Source: Scleromitrula shiraiana (taxonomy: Eukaryota > Ascomycota > Leotiomycetes > Helotiales > Sclerotiniaceae). From it: DNA of 64,000 nucleotides. The stretch covers positions 1,178,001 to 1,242,000 of the forward strand of contig JABELC010000006.1 of NCBI GenBank assembly GCA_028455995.1. The letters run 5' to 3'. Position numbers and translations under genes: made by a program. Position 1 is the first letter of the stretch. Each line of letters starts with the position of its first letter. This document shows positions 25,070-37,466 of this stretch, piece after piece. Under the pieces are notes generated by a model, which saw only the letters and a list, made by a program, of their open reading frames with translations, had not been told where the DNA came from and ran no database searches.

Positions 25070-25376
25070 TATGAGCATGGACATGGGAATAAAATTGGAT
25101 TCATTTCGAGCGGAACTTAATTTGAATTGAACTGATATTGGTACAACCGACTTCTCCCAGTTCGACGAATCAAAATCATTGAATATCGAAAGCCACAATG
25201 GGATCGTTCATCTAATCATCGAATATCGAAATCATAGTTTCCATGGGCTCCTGTTACGAATCCTCAACATATCATGATGTTAATGATCACCATTTGATAG
25301 GAAGGATTCGAAAAGTCATTCTTAACATGTCGAATGATTATTGTGTGCACTTGTCACTTGAGATCTGGGGTAAAAT

Positions 25377-25688
25377 TCAGGCTGTTAGCAAATAAAAATT
25401 GATATATGAGATGACATACTCCATGTTTTCAGATCCGTATACCCGGATATTGGAACCTTTGAAAGACGTTTGCTAGGTTGATGGATGGTAGGTTGAAGTT
25501 CTGGGGACATGGAGTATGTTTGCGAAAAGGGTTGAAGGACTGTCAGTGGTATCGATCGGGAAGTAATCACCAGTGACTTGTGTAACCCTTTGCTCATAAG
25601 GGCGAACGATTATCTTGAACTGATTGTATATCAAGTAGAAGCACTCAACTATGGGTGAGATATGATCTATTAAACTTTCCAGATCCAT
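25377..25688 (-). pseudogene. Possible gene fragment with in-frame stop
   Basis: On the reverse strand a frame opening MDLESLIDHISPIVECFY runs 71 codons to a TAG (25475..25473) and continues in the same frame for 31 more codons to a TGA, giving protein-like sequence on both sides (..SPSTLFANILHVP.. then ..FKGSNIRVYGSENMEYV..). No family recognised. It may be chance. Confidence 0.25.
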
Positions 25689-26326
25689 ACCAAAATATGA
25701 AAAGCAAATAAGGAACCATCAAATACCTTATTGGATACCAATAATATTTATGGCTGATACATCGTCGGACCGATCACTGATGTCGTACAGTACCATCGGA
25801 TAATAGTTCGTGGATTAAATGTGGCTAATATCCACGTAGGTATAACATGAATTCAATCCTAAATGAATATTTTCGATCTCCTATTCAGGCTATCGTGTGA
25901 AACGGTGATCCTGTCACTACAACTATATCATAATACTATCAAAAATCTCCGAAGAATTCAAGCAACATCAATATAAGGCGAACAAGGATCCTTTCGTACA
26001 AATCATCAACCAGCACCTGTATCGATTATGTAAAGTTTTCTTCCGAAGCACCAAAGAATAAAAGTTTATGTCGACGACATCAGTTCAGATCAAATATCAT
26101 AATCACTTGATTAATTTCCTGATATATTCACCAATGAACAATATTAAGATCACCACATTTCAGTGACTCCCATATAAATTTATATAACACGGCCCGAATA
26201 CTTACTGCAGCCAAGTAATGAGGCGAGGGTTCCCGAGGTAGATTATTATACCACGTTAACATCTCAATAAATTTGATATTTTTATATTCAAGTATTACTC
26301 GAGTAATGAGGCACAGTAAGGTATTT

Positions 26327-26368
26327 AAGTCAGGTTACTCAGAAGTCAGGTTACTCAGAAGTCAGGTA
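26327..26368. repeat. 16-bp tandem repeat AAGTCAGGTTACTCAG
   Basis: Two perfect copies and a 10-bp partial third copy, in AT-rich intergenic DNA. Confidence 0.9.
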
Positions 26369-27226
26369 TAACTTTTGAGGTCCACGATAAGTAAGCACAA
26401 TAATAAGTAGGTAAATATCTTTGGTGAATTGATCGTCCATAGATGTTTCAGAAACCAATGACTTGAAAGAGTCATGGGCAAGCATGACTGTCGTGTGACT
26501 ACCAAGATATGATGACGAGAAAGATGCCAAGCAGGAATAATTCCTCTCAATTGGTGTTTTTTGAAGGATTATATGTTTTGAGGGGGTAAAGAGATGGATG
26601 ATCTTAGCATTTATATTCCGTTGATTTGCATTTTGAATCTGAATATGGTATGGTTGTGGTGGTGTGGTTGTTGATTTCAAACATCTAGATTTGAATACAT
26701 ATCGTTGACTACATAGATATTCTGATTCGATCAGTCCATATGGAGTATATGAATATGTATGAAAGACTGAAGAGGTAATATTTATTACTCAGTTATTATT
26801 AGTCGACTTCAAAGCAAGGAAGAATTCACTGTGGTTGAGGGTAGTAATAATAAGTCAGGAGTTTGTTTTGTTTTATTATTAATTTGTTCTCCTTATTCTC
26901 TCCCAAATAAACGATGAATCCACAAAAGTGTTGTATTTCTCGAGCAACTTCTTCCTATCCCGTGGACTCGAATTTGAATTATTTCACTCGATTCTATCCA
27001 ATTAAAATAATGATTTTGTGTCATTAATATATTGAATCTTCTCAAGTTTGAGAGTAACATTGAATGAGTCAAGCTTTTAAGTGAATATAATAAGATATCT
27101 AATTCCACCTCGTTCATTCAATTCACGCTATTTATTTAATTAGCAATCAGCTGTTTCGTCTATCCCCTCCCTCGCTCCTCGTTACCCCGCCATATATTCA
27201 ATCCAAGCCGCCTGCTGTACCATCCA

Positions 27227-27234
27227 TATAAAAA
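27227..27234 (+). promoter_or_regulatory. Possible TATA box of the sugar transporter
   Basis: TATAAAAA about 345 bp before the start codon, followed by a pyrimidine-rich stretch that fits a long leader. Only positional evidence. Confidence 0.35.
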
Positions 27235-27578
27235 CCTACCTCCTCCTACCTTCAAGGTTTCTTATATTAACTTCAAAATCCTTCAGCCGTACCGTACCTA
27301 CTAATAATTTGAATAGTACGTACATAATAAATAATTCTACATATTCAACAGCCTTTCCTTCCACATTATTTCTTGCTCAGCTTCCTTCCTTCCTCACTCA
27401 TACATATAAAACATTTGCTTGGTAAACAAAAAAAAGTTCTTGTCTATGCAAGAATTTCCTTTGGATATCTACATAGCTACCATCAACTCTGGCTTTCGTC
27501 CCTCAATTACTACTTTTTTAACTTAAGTTGTTTGTTACTTTCATTAGATCTGGGAGTATCATAAACAATCCATTCAAC

Positions 27579-29696
27579 ATGCTTGGTATTACAAAACCCA
27601 AGGGTGTACCAGGAAGGTCCTGGCCTGCAGTAAGTTATTTGATATTTACTACTTATTATCCATCCATCAATCAAATCGAGATGGATCAGCTAACTCATCA
27701 TATCATTAGATCATCATCGGATTGTTTGTTGCTTTTGGTGGAGTTCTTTTTGGGTATGTCAAGGCGCTCAACCTCTGTTGATTACTATTTACTAATCATG
27801 ACTATAGTTATGATACTGGAACTATCGGTGGTATTCTTGCCATGAAGTAAGTTCAACTTGAATGAATCATCTTTACCTTACGATGATCAATCTCTGGTGC
27901 TAATATGATATTAGATATTGGCGCGATGAATTCTCTACCGGTTATCATAACGCTCAGGGTGATCTTGATGTTTCTCCATCTCAATCTGCTTTAGTTGTAT
28001 CCATTTTATCTGCTGGTACTTTCTTTGGTGCATTATCAGCTGCTCCATTTGCTGATTTTATGGGTCGTCGAATTGCTTTATGGGTTTCATGTGGTATCGT
28101 TTTCAATTTTGGTGTTATCTTACAAACTGCTTCTACTGCATTACCTATGTTCATTGCCGGTCGTTTCTTTGCCGGTTTTGGTGTTGGTCTTGTATCTGCC
28201 TTGAGTATGTATTTTCTCTACTTCCTATCCATTTCTTACTGTTGAATAGTCGGTTAATTTGTACATTCGATAGCTCCCCTTTATCAATCGGAAACATCAC
28301 CCAAATGGATTCGGGGTGCAGTTGTAGGATGTTATCAACTTGCAATTACACTTGGTCTTCTTCTTGCTGCAATTGTTAATAACGCTACTCATTTACATAA
28401 TGATACTGGCTCATATCGAACCCCAATTGCCATTCAATTTGCTTGGGTATGTTTTCCCTCTGGCTCCTATTCAACCACTATGAACTAACAATGTTACAGT
28501 CCACCATCATGTGTGTTGGGTTGATATTTTTACCTGAGACACCCCGTTACTTGATCAAGACTCATAAGCATGAAAAAGCAGCTGCATCACTTTCCAAACT
28601 TCGTCGTCTTCCTATGGATGATCCTGCTATTCGTGATGAATTGGCTGAAATTCAGGCTAATCATGAATACGAACTCAAACTTGGTCAATCTAGTTATATT
28701 GATTGCTTTAGAGGTGGCATGGCTAAGAGACTGATCACTGGATGTGCTTTACAAGCTCTTCAACAATTAACCGGTGTTAACTTTATCTTTTGTAAGTCAT
28801 TTCATTGCTTCTAATCCCTGGAATCCATACAATACACAATTACTAATATTTCATATCTAGACTATGGCACTCAATACTTCAAGAACTCTGGTATCAAGAA
28901 TCCGTTCGTCATCCAAATGATCACCAATGCTGTTAATGTAGCTTCTACCTTTCCGGGTATTTACGCAGTCGATAAGATTGGTCGTCGTCCACTTCTTCTT
29001 TGGGGTGCTGTGGGAATGTGTATTAGTCAACTTATTGTTGCTTGTACTGGAATGACTTCTACTGGTCAAAACAGTGCTGGTGAAGTCTTTGCTACAAATC
29101 TTGGTGGACAGAAAGCCAGTATTGCCTTTGTTTGCATTTATATCTTCTTTTTTGCTAGTACATGGGTAAGTTTTCTCCAATCTCATGTATAACTGTTTCG
29201 ATATATTTACTGACATGTTACTTCATAGGGCCCCCTCGCTTGGGTAGTCACTGGAGAACTTTTCCCCCTCAAAGTCCGCGCTAAGGCTCTCTCAATGTCC
29301 ACAGCTACCAATTGGCTTCTCAACTGGGCAATTGCATACTCCACCCCATATCTTGTCAACTATGGACCCGGTAACGCCAATCTCCAGTCCAAAATCTTCT
29401 TTATCTGGTTCGCATGTTGCTTCATCTGTATCGCCTTTGTCTATTTCATGATCTATGAAACCAAAGGTCTTACACTAGAGGAAATCGATGAACTTTATAG
29501 CGAAGTTCAATCGGCCTCCAAAAGTGTAGGTTGGAAACCAACTACTAGATTCAAGGATATGGTTGAGGGTGGTGGCGGTATCTTTGCTGCGAATACTACG
29601 AGTGAAAAGGAGAATGTTGCTGCACATAATACGGAGTATCGAAATGACACGACGGGTCATCATCATAATGATGTCTCAGATGTTCATCAGGCCTAG
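27579..29696 (+). CDS. Hexose transporter, MFS sugar porter family (HXT type)
   Basis: Plasma-membrane monosaccharide importer, 553 aa, 12 predicted helices. Exons 27579..27629, 27710..27753, 27808..27846, 27915..28204, 28274..28446, 28500..28791, 28861..29165 and 29229..29696. Sugar-porter signatures: GGVLFGYDTGTIGGILAM in helix 1; FMGRRIALW between helices 2 and 3; PLYQSETSPKWIRGA; LPETPRYLI after helix 6; LQQLTGVNFIFYYGT in helix 7; DKIGRRPLLLWG; and the closing YETKGLTLEEIDELY. The long hydrophilic tail ends in a His/Asn/Thr-rich stretch. The junctions MKYWRDEF and SALTPLYQSE were rebuilt across introns. Codons favour GGT, GCT and ATC, suggesting strong expression. Hexose versus other sugars cannot be decided from sequence. 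Confidence 0.95.
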
Positions 29697-30237
29697 ATAA
29701 TATGCATCCATTCGAGAGGATTGTCAACGTTCTAGAATGGTGGATATAATTTGCATTGCTGGTTTTGCTCTTTTTCACTTGACCAACTTCAAGTTTTACA
29801 ATGTTTCTTTGCCTTTGCTGAGCGTTCGGATGTGGGATTGGGTCTTATCGGATCCGATTAGTTAAGTTGGGAATGGATGATGAATATATGCTATGTTTGA
29901 GCTTGGCGTTCTGGACAAGCTTAACTTAACTTAGCATTTTAATTTGCTGGCATTGGTATGGGTATGGTATGGTATGGTCATGGTTGGGGTGGGATGAATG
30001 ATTTTATTGATGCTATAGTAATGTGGTGGGATTTGAAGTGAGGTTGCAGTTGTTTGGCTGGCTGGTAGATTGGTTGGCATCATATCATATCATTTCACTT
30101 CTTTCGTACATATGATACATACTAGAATGAAGATATCTTTTCACATTGTGCGTTTATGGTTTTGTTTGTAGTAAGTGATAAGTGAATGCATGGATTGGCT
30201 TGCACTCTTTCATCCCCCTTCTCTCAAATGCCCAATG

Positions 30238-30331
30238 AAATAAAATAAAATAAAATAAAATAAAATAAAATAAAATAAAATAAAATAAAATAAAATAAAA
30301 TAAAATAAAATAAAATAAAATAAAATAAAAA
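30238..30331. repeat. (AAAAT)n pentanucleotide array
   Basis: About 18 perfect copies with no interruption. Confidence 0.97.
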
Positions 30332-30992
30332 TATTCTCCTCAGAAGTAGTATTTTAAGCCATTCACCTTGACCAGCAGATCTCCATCTGATATAATGTTA
30401 AACAATACCCCATCTACCTGCCACCCCCTCACTCTTCATCCCCTTTACCTCGCATGACTAGTAAACTCCAAACCCAATGCTGTATGTCGACTTCTTGCGT
30501 CATGTCCAGCAGTGCATCTACTAAATACAATCAATGTATATACATACCTACACCACAGACCACCACCTCCGTCTTCCCCACCACCGCGGCAGACGATCCA
30601 ACCACAGAAGTCTGGTCCAGATTTTCCGTGCATGGTCAATTTTTCAATGATGAGTAATCTTCAACTTAGAGAGGTCTAACCACGCTGGATTGTATGTGGG
30701 TGGTGTTTCGTCTCCCTCCTCTCCGTTCTGCTTTTTCCTCCCCGCAGATCAGAGCATCCATAAAATGGGTGGGGTGTCTCTCTTAATGATTAGATTGATT
30801 TAATAAGTTGGATTGAATTGAACTGGATTGAATTGAATTGAACTGCCTTTGACCTAACTTTCCTCACATATCCCCCAATCAATCAACCAATCGTCCATAC
30901 TACTAAAAACCCACACAGATGACGGATGATGCGAGCAACTAAAGTCCACCCCCCCTCCCCACCCACTTGATTAACGCCTCGCCTCGTCTCCC

Positions 30993-31040
30993 ATCCATTC
31001 AACAGGTGATCCATTCAACAGGCGATCCATTCAACAGGCG
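30993..31040. repeat. 16-bp tandem repeat, three copies
   Basis: Unit ATCCATTCAACAGG(T/C)G at 30993, 31009 and 31025. Confidence 0.95.
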
Positions 31041-31280
31041 AATGACCACATAAAAAATGATATAAATAACTCGTGCTGTGCACCAATACGGACAGTGCGT
31101 GCATATAACTACAATATATACTCGTACCGTAGCTAAGCTAGGGATTAAATAACTGCCGTGATGTCATGCTTCGTCTCTGTCTTGGTGTTAGCTTCTGGGA
31201 GATGAGATTGGTTGATGAGATTGATGAGATGAGGTGAGATGAGGTGTTCTATAGATCCAGATCAGATGAAGATACATTTC

Positions 31281-31306
31281 TTTTTTTTTTTTTTTTTTTT
31301 TTTTTT
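31281..31306. repeat. T26 homopolymer
   Basis: Run of 26 T. Its length in the assembly is likely unreliable. Confidence 0.9.
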
Positions 31307-32063
31307 GGACTGGGAGGAATTTGCTCGGCTGCTTACTTGAGGAAGGTTGATTTCTGGAGTCGGTGGTGTTGGGTCGTTGACTTGAGTGGTTGCATAGGGT
31401 AGGTGATGGGCTTGGGATGTTTGGGGATTGAGGGAGAGGAGGGGAGGAGGTGAGAGGAGATGGAATTGTAATTAGTGGTTTGGGGGGAGAAGAGACTCGA
31501 AGGGATACATATGAATGGTATGGATGGGAAAGCTTATAGAAATGAAGATTTGTCTGGGATTGGTAATATGGTGAGATTTGCCTGGGTGTGTGTGTTCAGG
31601 CTGGATAGTTAGATGTCACTTCTATCCTTTGTATGGGCTGTACTTGGCTTTTTGAGGTGCGTGCCAGCATTACTTTTCTCGTGTTCTTTGGCGTGGTTTG
31701 AGACTTCCATGTTATACAAATAGGTGTTTATGTCTTTCAATGTCAATCGAGACTTTCATATACAACACTTGTTAAGCATACTATATGGCACACCAGGAAA
31801 AGATATACAAGCAGATCGAGCGCAAACTCGAGATATAAGAATAGAGTATTATTTATTAAGCTACCTCTGTTTGATAACCATAAGTACAATCTGTCATTTT
31901 CGTCATTAATTCGTATTCATAAAACCATTCGTCAATTCCATTCATCCATCCATTAATCCCTGACCTCATCATGCCCTTTGTTCTTTTCTTAATAAACCCA
32001 TTGATTTTTACCTTACTCCATACCCAAAACATTCAATTTTCATCATCGTCGTCGTCAAAAATC

Positions 32064-33119
32064 CTAAACACATGGAACCATGTACAAGCCAATGGCACTT
32101 GGTGCACTGTTTTCAAAATATTCCAATCCTACACCAGCAACACTACTTCCACTATATGTAACTATTTGTCCTGCCGGACAAGGAAAAGTAGCGACTGTGT
32201 AATTATTTCCTGGCAGGACTTCAAGAGTACCATAATCTTTTGTAACGCTAGGTGTCGTATTGTATGTTGTATTTGCATTTGCTGTTCCCGATAATAGAGC
32301 AAAGTCCAATCCACCCTTTTCACCTTCTTCTTCTTCGATGCCCGTAAATGTATATACGCCAGCTTGTGTCTTGGATGCGAAAGGAAATAGGAATAAAAGG
32401 GAGCAAGTGCCAGTGTAGGTGGATGGCACATCGAAATTGAAGAGGGTAGAGTTGCTTGATGTGATATATGCAGAGTATGAATTTCCGAATGCGTGGTCTG
32501 GATCTTCGGAAGATGTAGGGACAATTAGATAAGGAAATTCGAATAAACCAGAATCGATATTTTTAGGGCACGATGCAGTGGTGGAAGGAATTGAGGAAGC
32601 TGTCGCAGTCTAAGTAGAGGTCGGAACGGGACTTGCAGATGTGGTGGAGGAAGGCCGACCTAATGCTGCACAACTGTATCCCCCCGTCAACAACTTAATT
32701 GTTTCACAACCTGTGGTGTTTGTTTTCGCCTGTGTGTATATATTAAAACTTCCATCTTCTCCTGGACCTTCTGCGGGGCAAGCAAGCCAATTTGGATTGG
32801 TATTGTCATAGAGTAAATCGTAGTTGTTACCCAAGGTGAACAAAGTAACCGCAGATCCTGCACTGCATTGAAATTGAGCTGTGGTGGAAGAAATGCCGCA
32901 ATTATGACCATATGAATCGGTGAGAACTTTTGCGTTCATACTGTAAACGCCTTGAGGATAAGCTCCACCAATTCGATTTTGTCCAATGGTGTCTTCTACA
33001 ATTGGACCATTTGGTGATCCGACACCTACCATGAGGAAGGTACATGGAGTAACTTGTCGTGGTAATACAGCAGCGTAGGTAGCTGATGCCACCATGAGAA
33101 ATGAAAGCATTGACTTCAT
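32064..33119 (-). pseudogene. But2-domain secreted cell-wall-type protein, interrupted by an in-frame TAG
   Basis: Member of the fungal secreted family with a C-terminal 'ubiquitin 3 binding protein But2' domain, found on cell surfaces. One reading frame covers the whole gene, 350 sense codons, but codon 170 is TAG (32612..32610). N-terminal half: signal peptide MKSMLSFLMVASATYAA, then VLPRQ (possible Kex2 site), GQNRIGGAYPQGVYSMN, and conserved Cys residues. The stop falls in the Ser/Thr-rich linker (..SPVPTST / TATASSIPST..). The C-terminal half keeps the But2 hallmarks: CPKNIDSGLFEFPYLIVP, FNFDVPSTYTGTCSLLFLFP, DFALLSGTANANTTYNTTPS, FPCPAGQ, IGLYMV. I looked for an intron that would remove the stop and found none of plausible length in phase. 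I chose the ATG of the signal peptide; an earlier in-frame ATG (33191) adds a non-signal leader. Confidence 0.8.
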
Positions 33120-35388
33120 ATTGAGGATTCGAAAGGGAATAGACGATTTAGGAATTCGAAGATTGATTTGGGAAGGAGAGAATGCTCTCAAGGAAGTTTT
33201 TTGAGGATTTAAGGATGATGTTGATGTTGGATGACTATTTTGATATTGGTAGAGTGTTTGGAGTTGTAGAATTTGTTGAAAGGTATTGAGTAAATAGGAT
33301 TTCGAGAGTTCGAGAGTTGAAAATAGGAAAATTCTTTCCTAATTGAATTGATTATGTTGTTCGTGTTCGCAAAGCACAGTGGAAAGTTGTTAAGTAGAAG
33401 ATGGATGGGAAGGAAAGGAAAGGAAAGAGGTAGGGCAAGTCAGACTCTTTAAATATATAGAGGAAAGAAAGAAAGAGGCTGAAGAGAATTTTTATTTTTA
33501 TTATATTAATAAGAATAGAAGAAAATCTCATCAGATGAATGATGAATGATGAATGAGTATGAGTATGAGTACGAGTATGAGGCCGGACAAAAAGATCCGA
33601 GCTTTTTTTCAATACTAGTAGAACTAAAAAAACATTACATCATGCATGCAATATGTCAATAATGCATATGAATTATTATTACCTACAGAAGTACCTACAG
33701 GTGTACCTACATCACCTGTTTTTCTTTTCTGATACCCATAAATTCATAATCATGATGTTATTCCCAAGTCCAAGTGGAGAGATTTTTTTTTTCTTTTTTT
33801 TTTTTTTTTAAACCTTGTTCTCATTTTTCCATATCTTTTTCGTATTCTTCTTTGTACTTTCGTACATTCTTCAAGGATCTCTATGTTGTATGCATATACA
33901 TATGCGCATGCAACCATATCGTTGTGTTCCGATTGGATCTTTCTTTTATCGATATTTGAAAGCAATGATAGTTGTCGATGTTTCCTCAATATCTCTCTGA
34001 AAAGGAAATAGATTATGTTGATGTAACTCAAAGATTGAGTTTGAATTAGTAACGTACTGGTGCTATAGCTGCTATACAAGCAACTAAGTAGTTGAGATCA
34101 TCGTCAAGCTCATCTTCAAGCTTACGTAGCTTTTGAGACAACTAGAGATGAATATGAACTTTACCATATAGGGATTAATTGAGGCTGGAATACCCTTGAA
34201 GTAAACCCCCTGCATTGATATACATACTGAGAATCAGTAAACGCCCGAACGGAGTGATGAGTGGAACCATAAAATGTTTCGACATAACGGTCTGACTTCA
34301 TATCACATATACCGATCGATAAACATTGAATACTCTGTCTATCATATCATTCAACTATCTCACCGGAATTCTGCATGTTACCTTCCTTCATCATGGTCTT
34401 CTTTTACACTTCAAAGATAGTTGCTTTGTAAAGAGAAACGTTACGCATCTCGTATCCCCCAAACCAATCATCAAAGATCAAAACATTCATGAATTCAAGT
34501 GATCAATCAGATCCAGAAATTCTATCTTTCCTTCTATCAATTATGCATCGGAGATCGGAATGTGTTACCCATATGCACCTTGACTTCTACTACAACCTCA
34601 ACCATAGATACGAGATATATTTTTTCAGTGAAGAACATATCCTTATTAAAATATTGATATATGTAACATATCTTTGAATAGATGGTTGAACATAATTATC
34701 TATACGAGCGATGTAATCAACATGTAATATGGTGGCAATAACTGCCATTTGTGCAACAATATCAATTGCCACCCAGACCTATTATCCGGCCCTCAATCAA
34801 TATAGAGTGGCGAGAGATTAAGAAAATTCGATTGCTTGTGTAGCTTCAAATACATTTATTTCATATACATTGTGAGGAAGAATAGAACGGAATTCGTATT
34901 GGATATCAAGGAGGTTCGCGCGTTTTCATATTTCTATCATCATGTGAAGATCAATGATGCCCAGTACAACTTGGACTATATTTTGAACTTTGTCTGTAGA
35001 GATTGAGCTGGAACTTGATTTTGTTTGATATATTCATGTTTGACAGATGTTTGTGGCGTTGTTCTAGTCTTTGCGACGACATAGCCTTAATCTATTCGTG
35101 ATAAGGTACCATAAAATCGTAAGATGATCCAGAATCTATCTGTTTTACCTAATATCTTATCTTCCATGGCGAGACCGATCCAATATGGTGTCATTTTATA
35201 TTCTGTGTGAGAAAACATGATTTCAACGTTAAAATATCATTGTTCGCGGTTGAAGAAGACATGTGAAACGATATTTACCCTGAAGTGGTATTGTACATTC
35301 TATTCTATATCTGTGCTATATACAATCTATTTAAATCTTTGTATATTACATTGCAATTTATAACTTCATATCCAACCACCATCTCAAA
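33120..35388. other. Intergenic region, no gene seen
   Basis: 2.3 kb, AT-rich in the second half. Short frames at 33750-34079 and elsewhere are compositional (poly-A/T, poly-Lys). It contains the promoter of the But2 gene and the 3' flank of the DHA2-type transporter. Confidence 0.65.
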
Positions 35389-37466
35389 TCAAGCACCCAA
35401 CTCCTCAGATTCCTCCCACACCCCCTCCCTAACATCACTCACCTCCTCTCCTTTAGTCCACCCCGTTCCACCTTGCACACCAACCATCACAACTGCAAAT
35501 ACTGCCGCTCCCATCCACAACATCCTAAACCCCGTTTCATATGCCATTTCAGCAATTTCCTTATCTGTGCCAGATAACGTCTCCACTAAAGCAGGACTTC
35601 CCAACAATTTTCTCACTAATATCTCTCGTTGATTATCCATACCTCCATTTTCTTCAAATCCTTTGATAAGTGAAGTTTTAAGGACCCGGATGAAAGCACC
35701 GCCGCCAATAGCAGAGCCGAATGATCCGGCGAATCCACGGAAGGTTGTTAGGAGGGATGTTGATACGAAATGTGTTGAGGGAGGGGTGAGGTGAAGGAGG
35801 TGAGCTAGTGTATAATTTAATGCAGCGCCAACTAGGGGATTATGTTAGTTCGATAATGAGCAGGAATGAAATTTTGTACACTTACCAAAGAGACCATTTA
35901 TAAAAGCTACGAAGATGTAAAGTGGAACAGGAGTAGTAGGGAGAGAAATTTGAGAGAAAATGAATACGGTAATGGCGAAGAGGAATGTGGTTATTACAGA
36001 TGGTCTATTGAATTTTTGGTCAGTAGAATATCATAATTATGGAAATCATAAATCATCAGCATACAACCAAAAGCTTTCGGCTCTTTTAATATGTAACAAA
36101 CCAGTCAAAATACCACCAAGAGCAAACCCAAGATTAGTAGGTACGAGAATGGAGCCTGCGGATGCAGGGGACCAGCCACGGATAGATATTGCGTATATGG
36201 GGGTATAAAATAAAATGGACCATCTAGCAGCCATGACACCAAGTTGAGCAAAACATGAGAGAAGAGCTCCGCGAGATTTTAATACCGTAATTGGTATGAT
36301 GGGATCGATGGCGACATAAAGTTCGATATAGAGGAATAATATCAGAAGAAGAAGTGATATAAAAATTGGAAGCCAAGCGATTTCCGGAGAAGAAAGTCCA
36401 AATAGGAAGAGAACAATGGTCGATATCTATAAAATTAGTGAGTGCCAAGAGAAAAGGTAGAATAAGCATAAAATAAAAACCCACAAGAAGAACAGCACCC
36501 AAATAATCCACCTTTGCAAGTTTAGAATAAACAGATTCATCATCCTCCCCTTTTTTCCCCGATGTAAAAGAACCCGGTATACTAAAGAAAATCCCCACCC
36601 CGGCAAGCACCCCCAACGGGCCCTGAACCAAAAACAAAAACCTCCACCCCGTAACCGGCAACAGCGCACCCGCCACCACCGCCCCAAGAGAAACTCCCAA
36701 CGTAAACCCCGAATTTATCAGCCCGATAAAAATCCCTCTTCGCTTTTTCGTAGTCAGTTCTAATACTAATATGAAACTAATGGTTAGGATTCCTGCGCCT
36801 CCGGTTCCACTTATGGCGCGACCGAGCAGGAAGGTGGTGAGGGTTGTGGAGAGGGAGGTTATAATTCCGCCGAGGGAGAAGAGGAGGGATGCGACTAGGA
36901 TGCAGGTTCTCGGGGAGAAAATTTGGGATAGGCGGGCGCAGATGGGGGAGAAGGAGGACATGCATATCTGTAGGGGTTATTAGCACGTGATTTTTTATGA
37001 TGTTGAGAATGGGGGATGGGGGATAGGGGGAAGTATACAAGATAGGTGGATGTGAACCAGCTTGTTTCGGCGAATGAGTTGAGATCTTCTGCTATTTTGG
37101 ATTGGGTGGTGGATATTCCTGACATGTTGGATGCTATTGAGATAGGGGGTTTTGTTAGCTATTGGTTCATTGGATTGCTTGGTGCTTCTTGATGGGATCA
37201 ACAGTAGAGGAGAATGGAGTACCTTGTAGAAACAATAGTGCAAATACACTCAGAGATATAGATATTCCCCTAACAGTTCCAACTCTTTGATTTGCCTTAT
37301 CGTCCTCAATATCATCATGATGAATTTCCCCTTGGGGTGAATGCCCATTAGATGATACATCGTCGGTATCTCTCAGCAAAGGAGTTTGTTCACTGAATTG
37401 TTCCCTGACGTCAACTTCTTTTCCTTTCCCTTTCCTGTTTCCATTAATGGTATTTTCTCCTCCCAT
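35389..37466 (-). CDS. MFS transporter, DHA2/vacuolar basic amino acid (Fnx1/Vba) type
   Basis: Multi-helix exporter related to vacuolar amino acid transporters and DHA2 drug antiporters; 581 aa. Exons (reverse) 37466..37223, 37133..37039, 36967..36485, 36426..36065, 36004..35886 and 35831..35389. The 65-residue acidic cytosolic N-terminus contains EQTPLL, a dileucine-type motif often used for vacuolar sorting. Helix 1 joins across intron 1 (..FLQ|ASNMSGISTTQSKIAEDLNSF), then ETSWFTSTYLICMSSFSPICARLSQIF, GRAISGTGGAGILT, and the antiporter-like SGFTLGVSLGAVVAGALLP with GWRFLFLVQGPLG. Later helices run through GARWSILFYTPIYAISIRG-like sequence to a hydrophilic end VWEESEELGA. Introns 54-89 nt. 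Substrate and membrane are inferred from family only. Confidence 0.9.

Larger units (their letters stand above)
25070..27578. other. Intergenic region upstream of the sugar transporter
   Basis: 2.5 kb, AT-rich from about 25.7 kb. It contains one possible relic (25377-25688) and a short tandem repeat. The last 350 bp, with C-rich CTCCTCC/TTCCTTCC words, are typical of the promoter and 5' UTR of a highly expressed fungal gene. Confidence 0.6.
29697..32063. other. Intergenic region between sugar transporter and But2-domain gene
   Basis: 2.4 kb with no supportable gene. It includes a pentanucleotide array, a 16-bp tandem repeat and a 26-bp T-run. Confidence 0.65.

Noticed and set aside
26351..26680. 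109-codon reverse frame
   Set aside because: Overlaps the 16-bp tandem repeat at its end, lacks any recognised motif, and lies in AT-rich DNA.
32610..32660. Intron removing the TAG in the But2 gene
   Set aside because: The only GT-AG segments ending at the TAG's AG are 18 or 23 nt, or out of phase (50, 62, 65, 82 or 85 nt).
33750..34079. 109-codon reverse frame ending in poly-Lys
   Set aside because: The basic tail is the complement of a T-rich run; the rest has no protein-like pattern.
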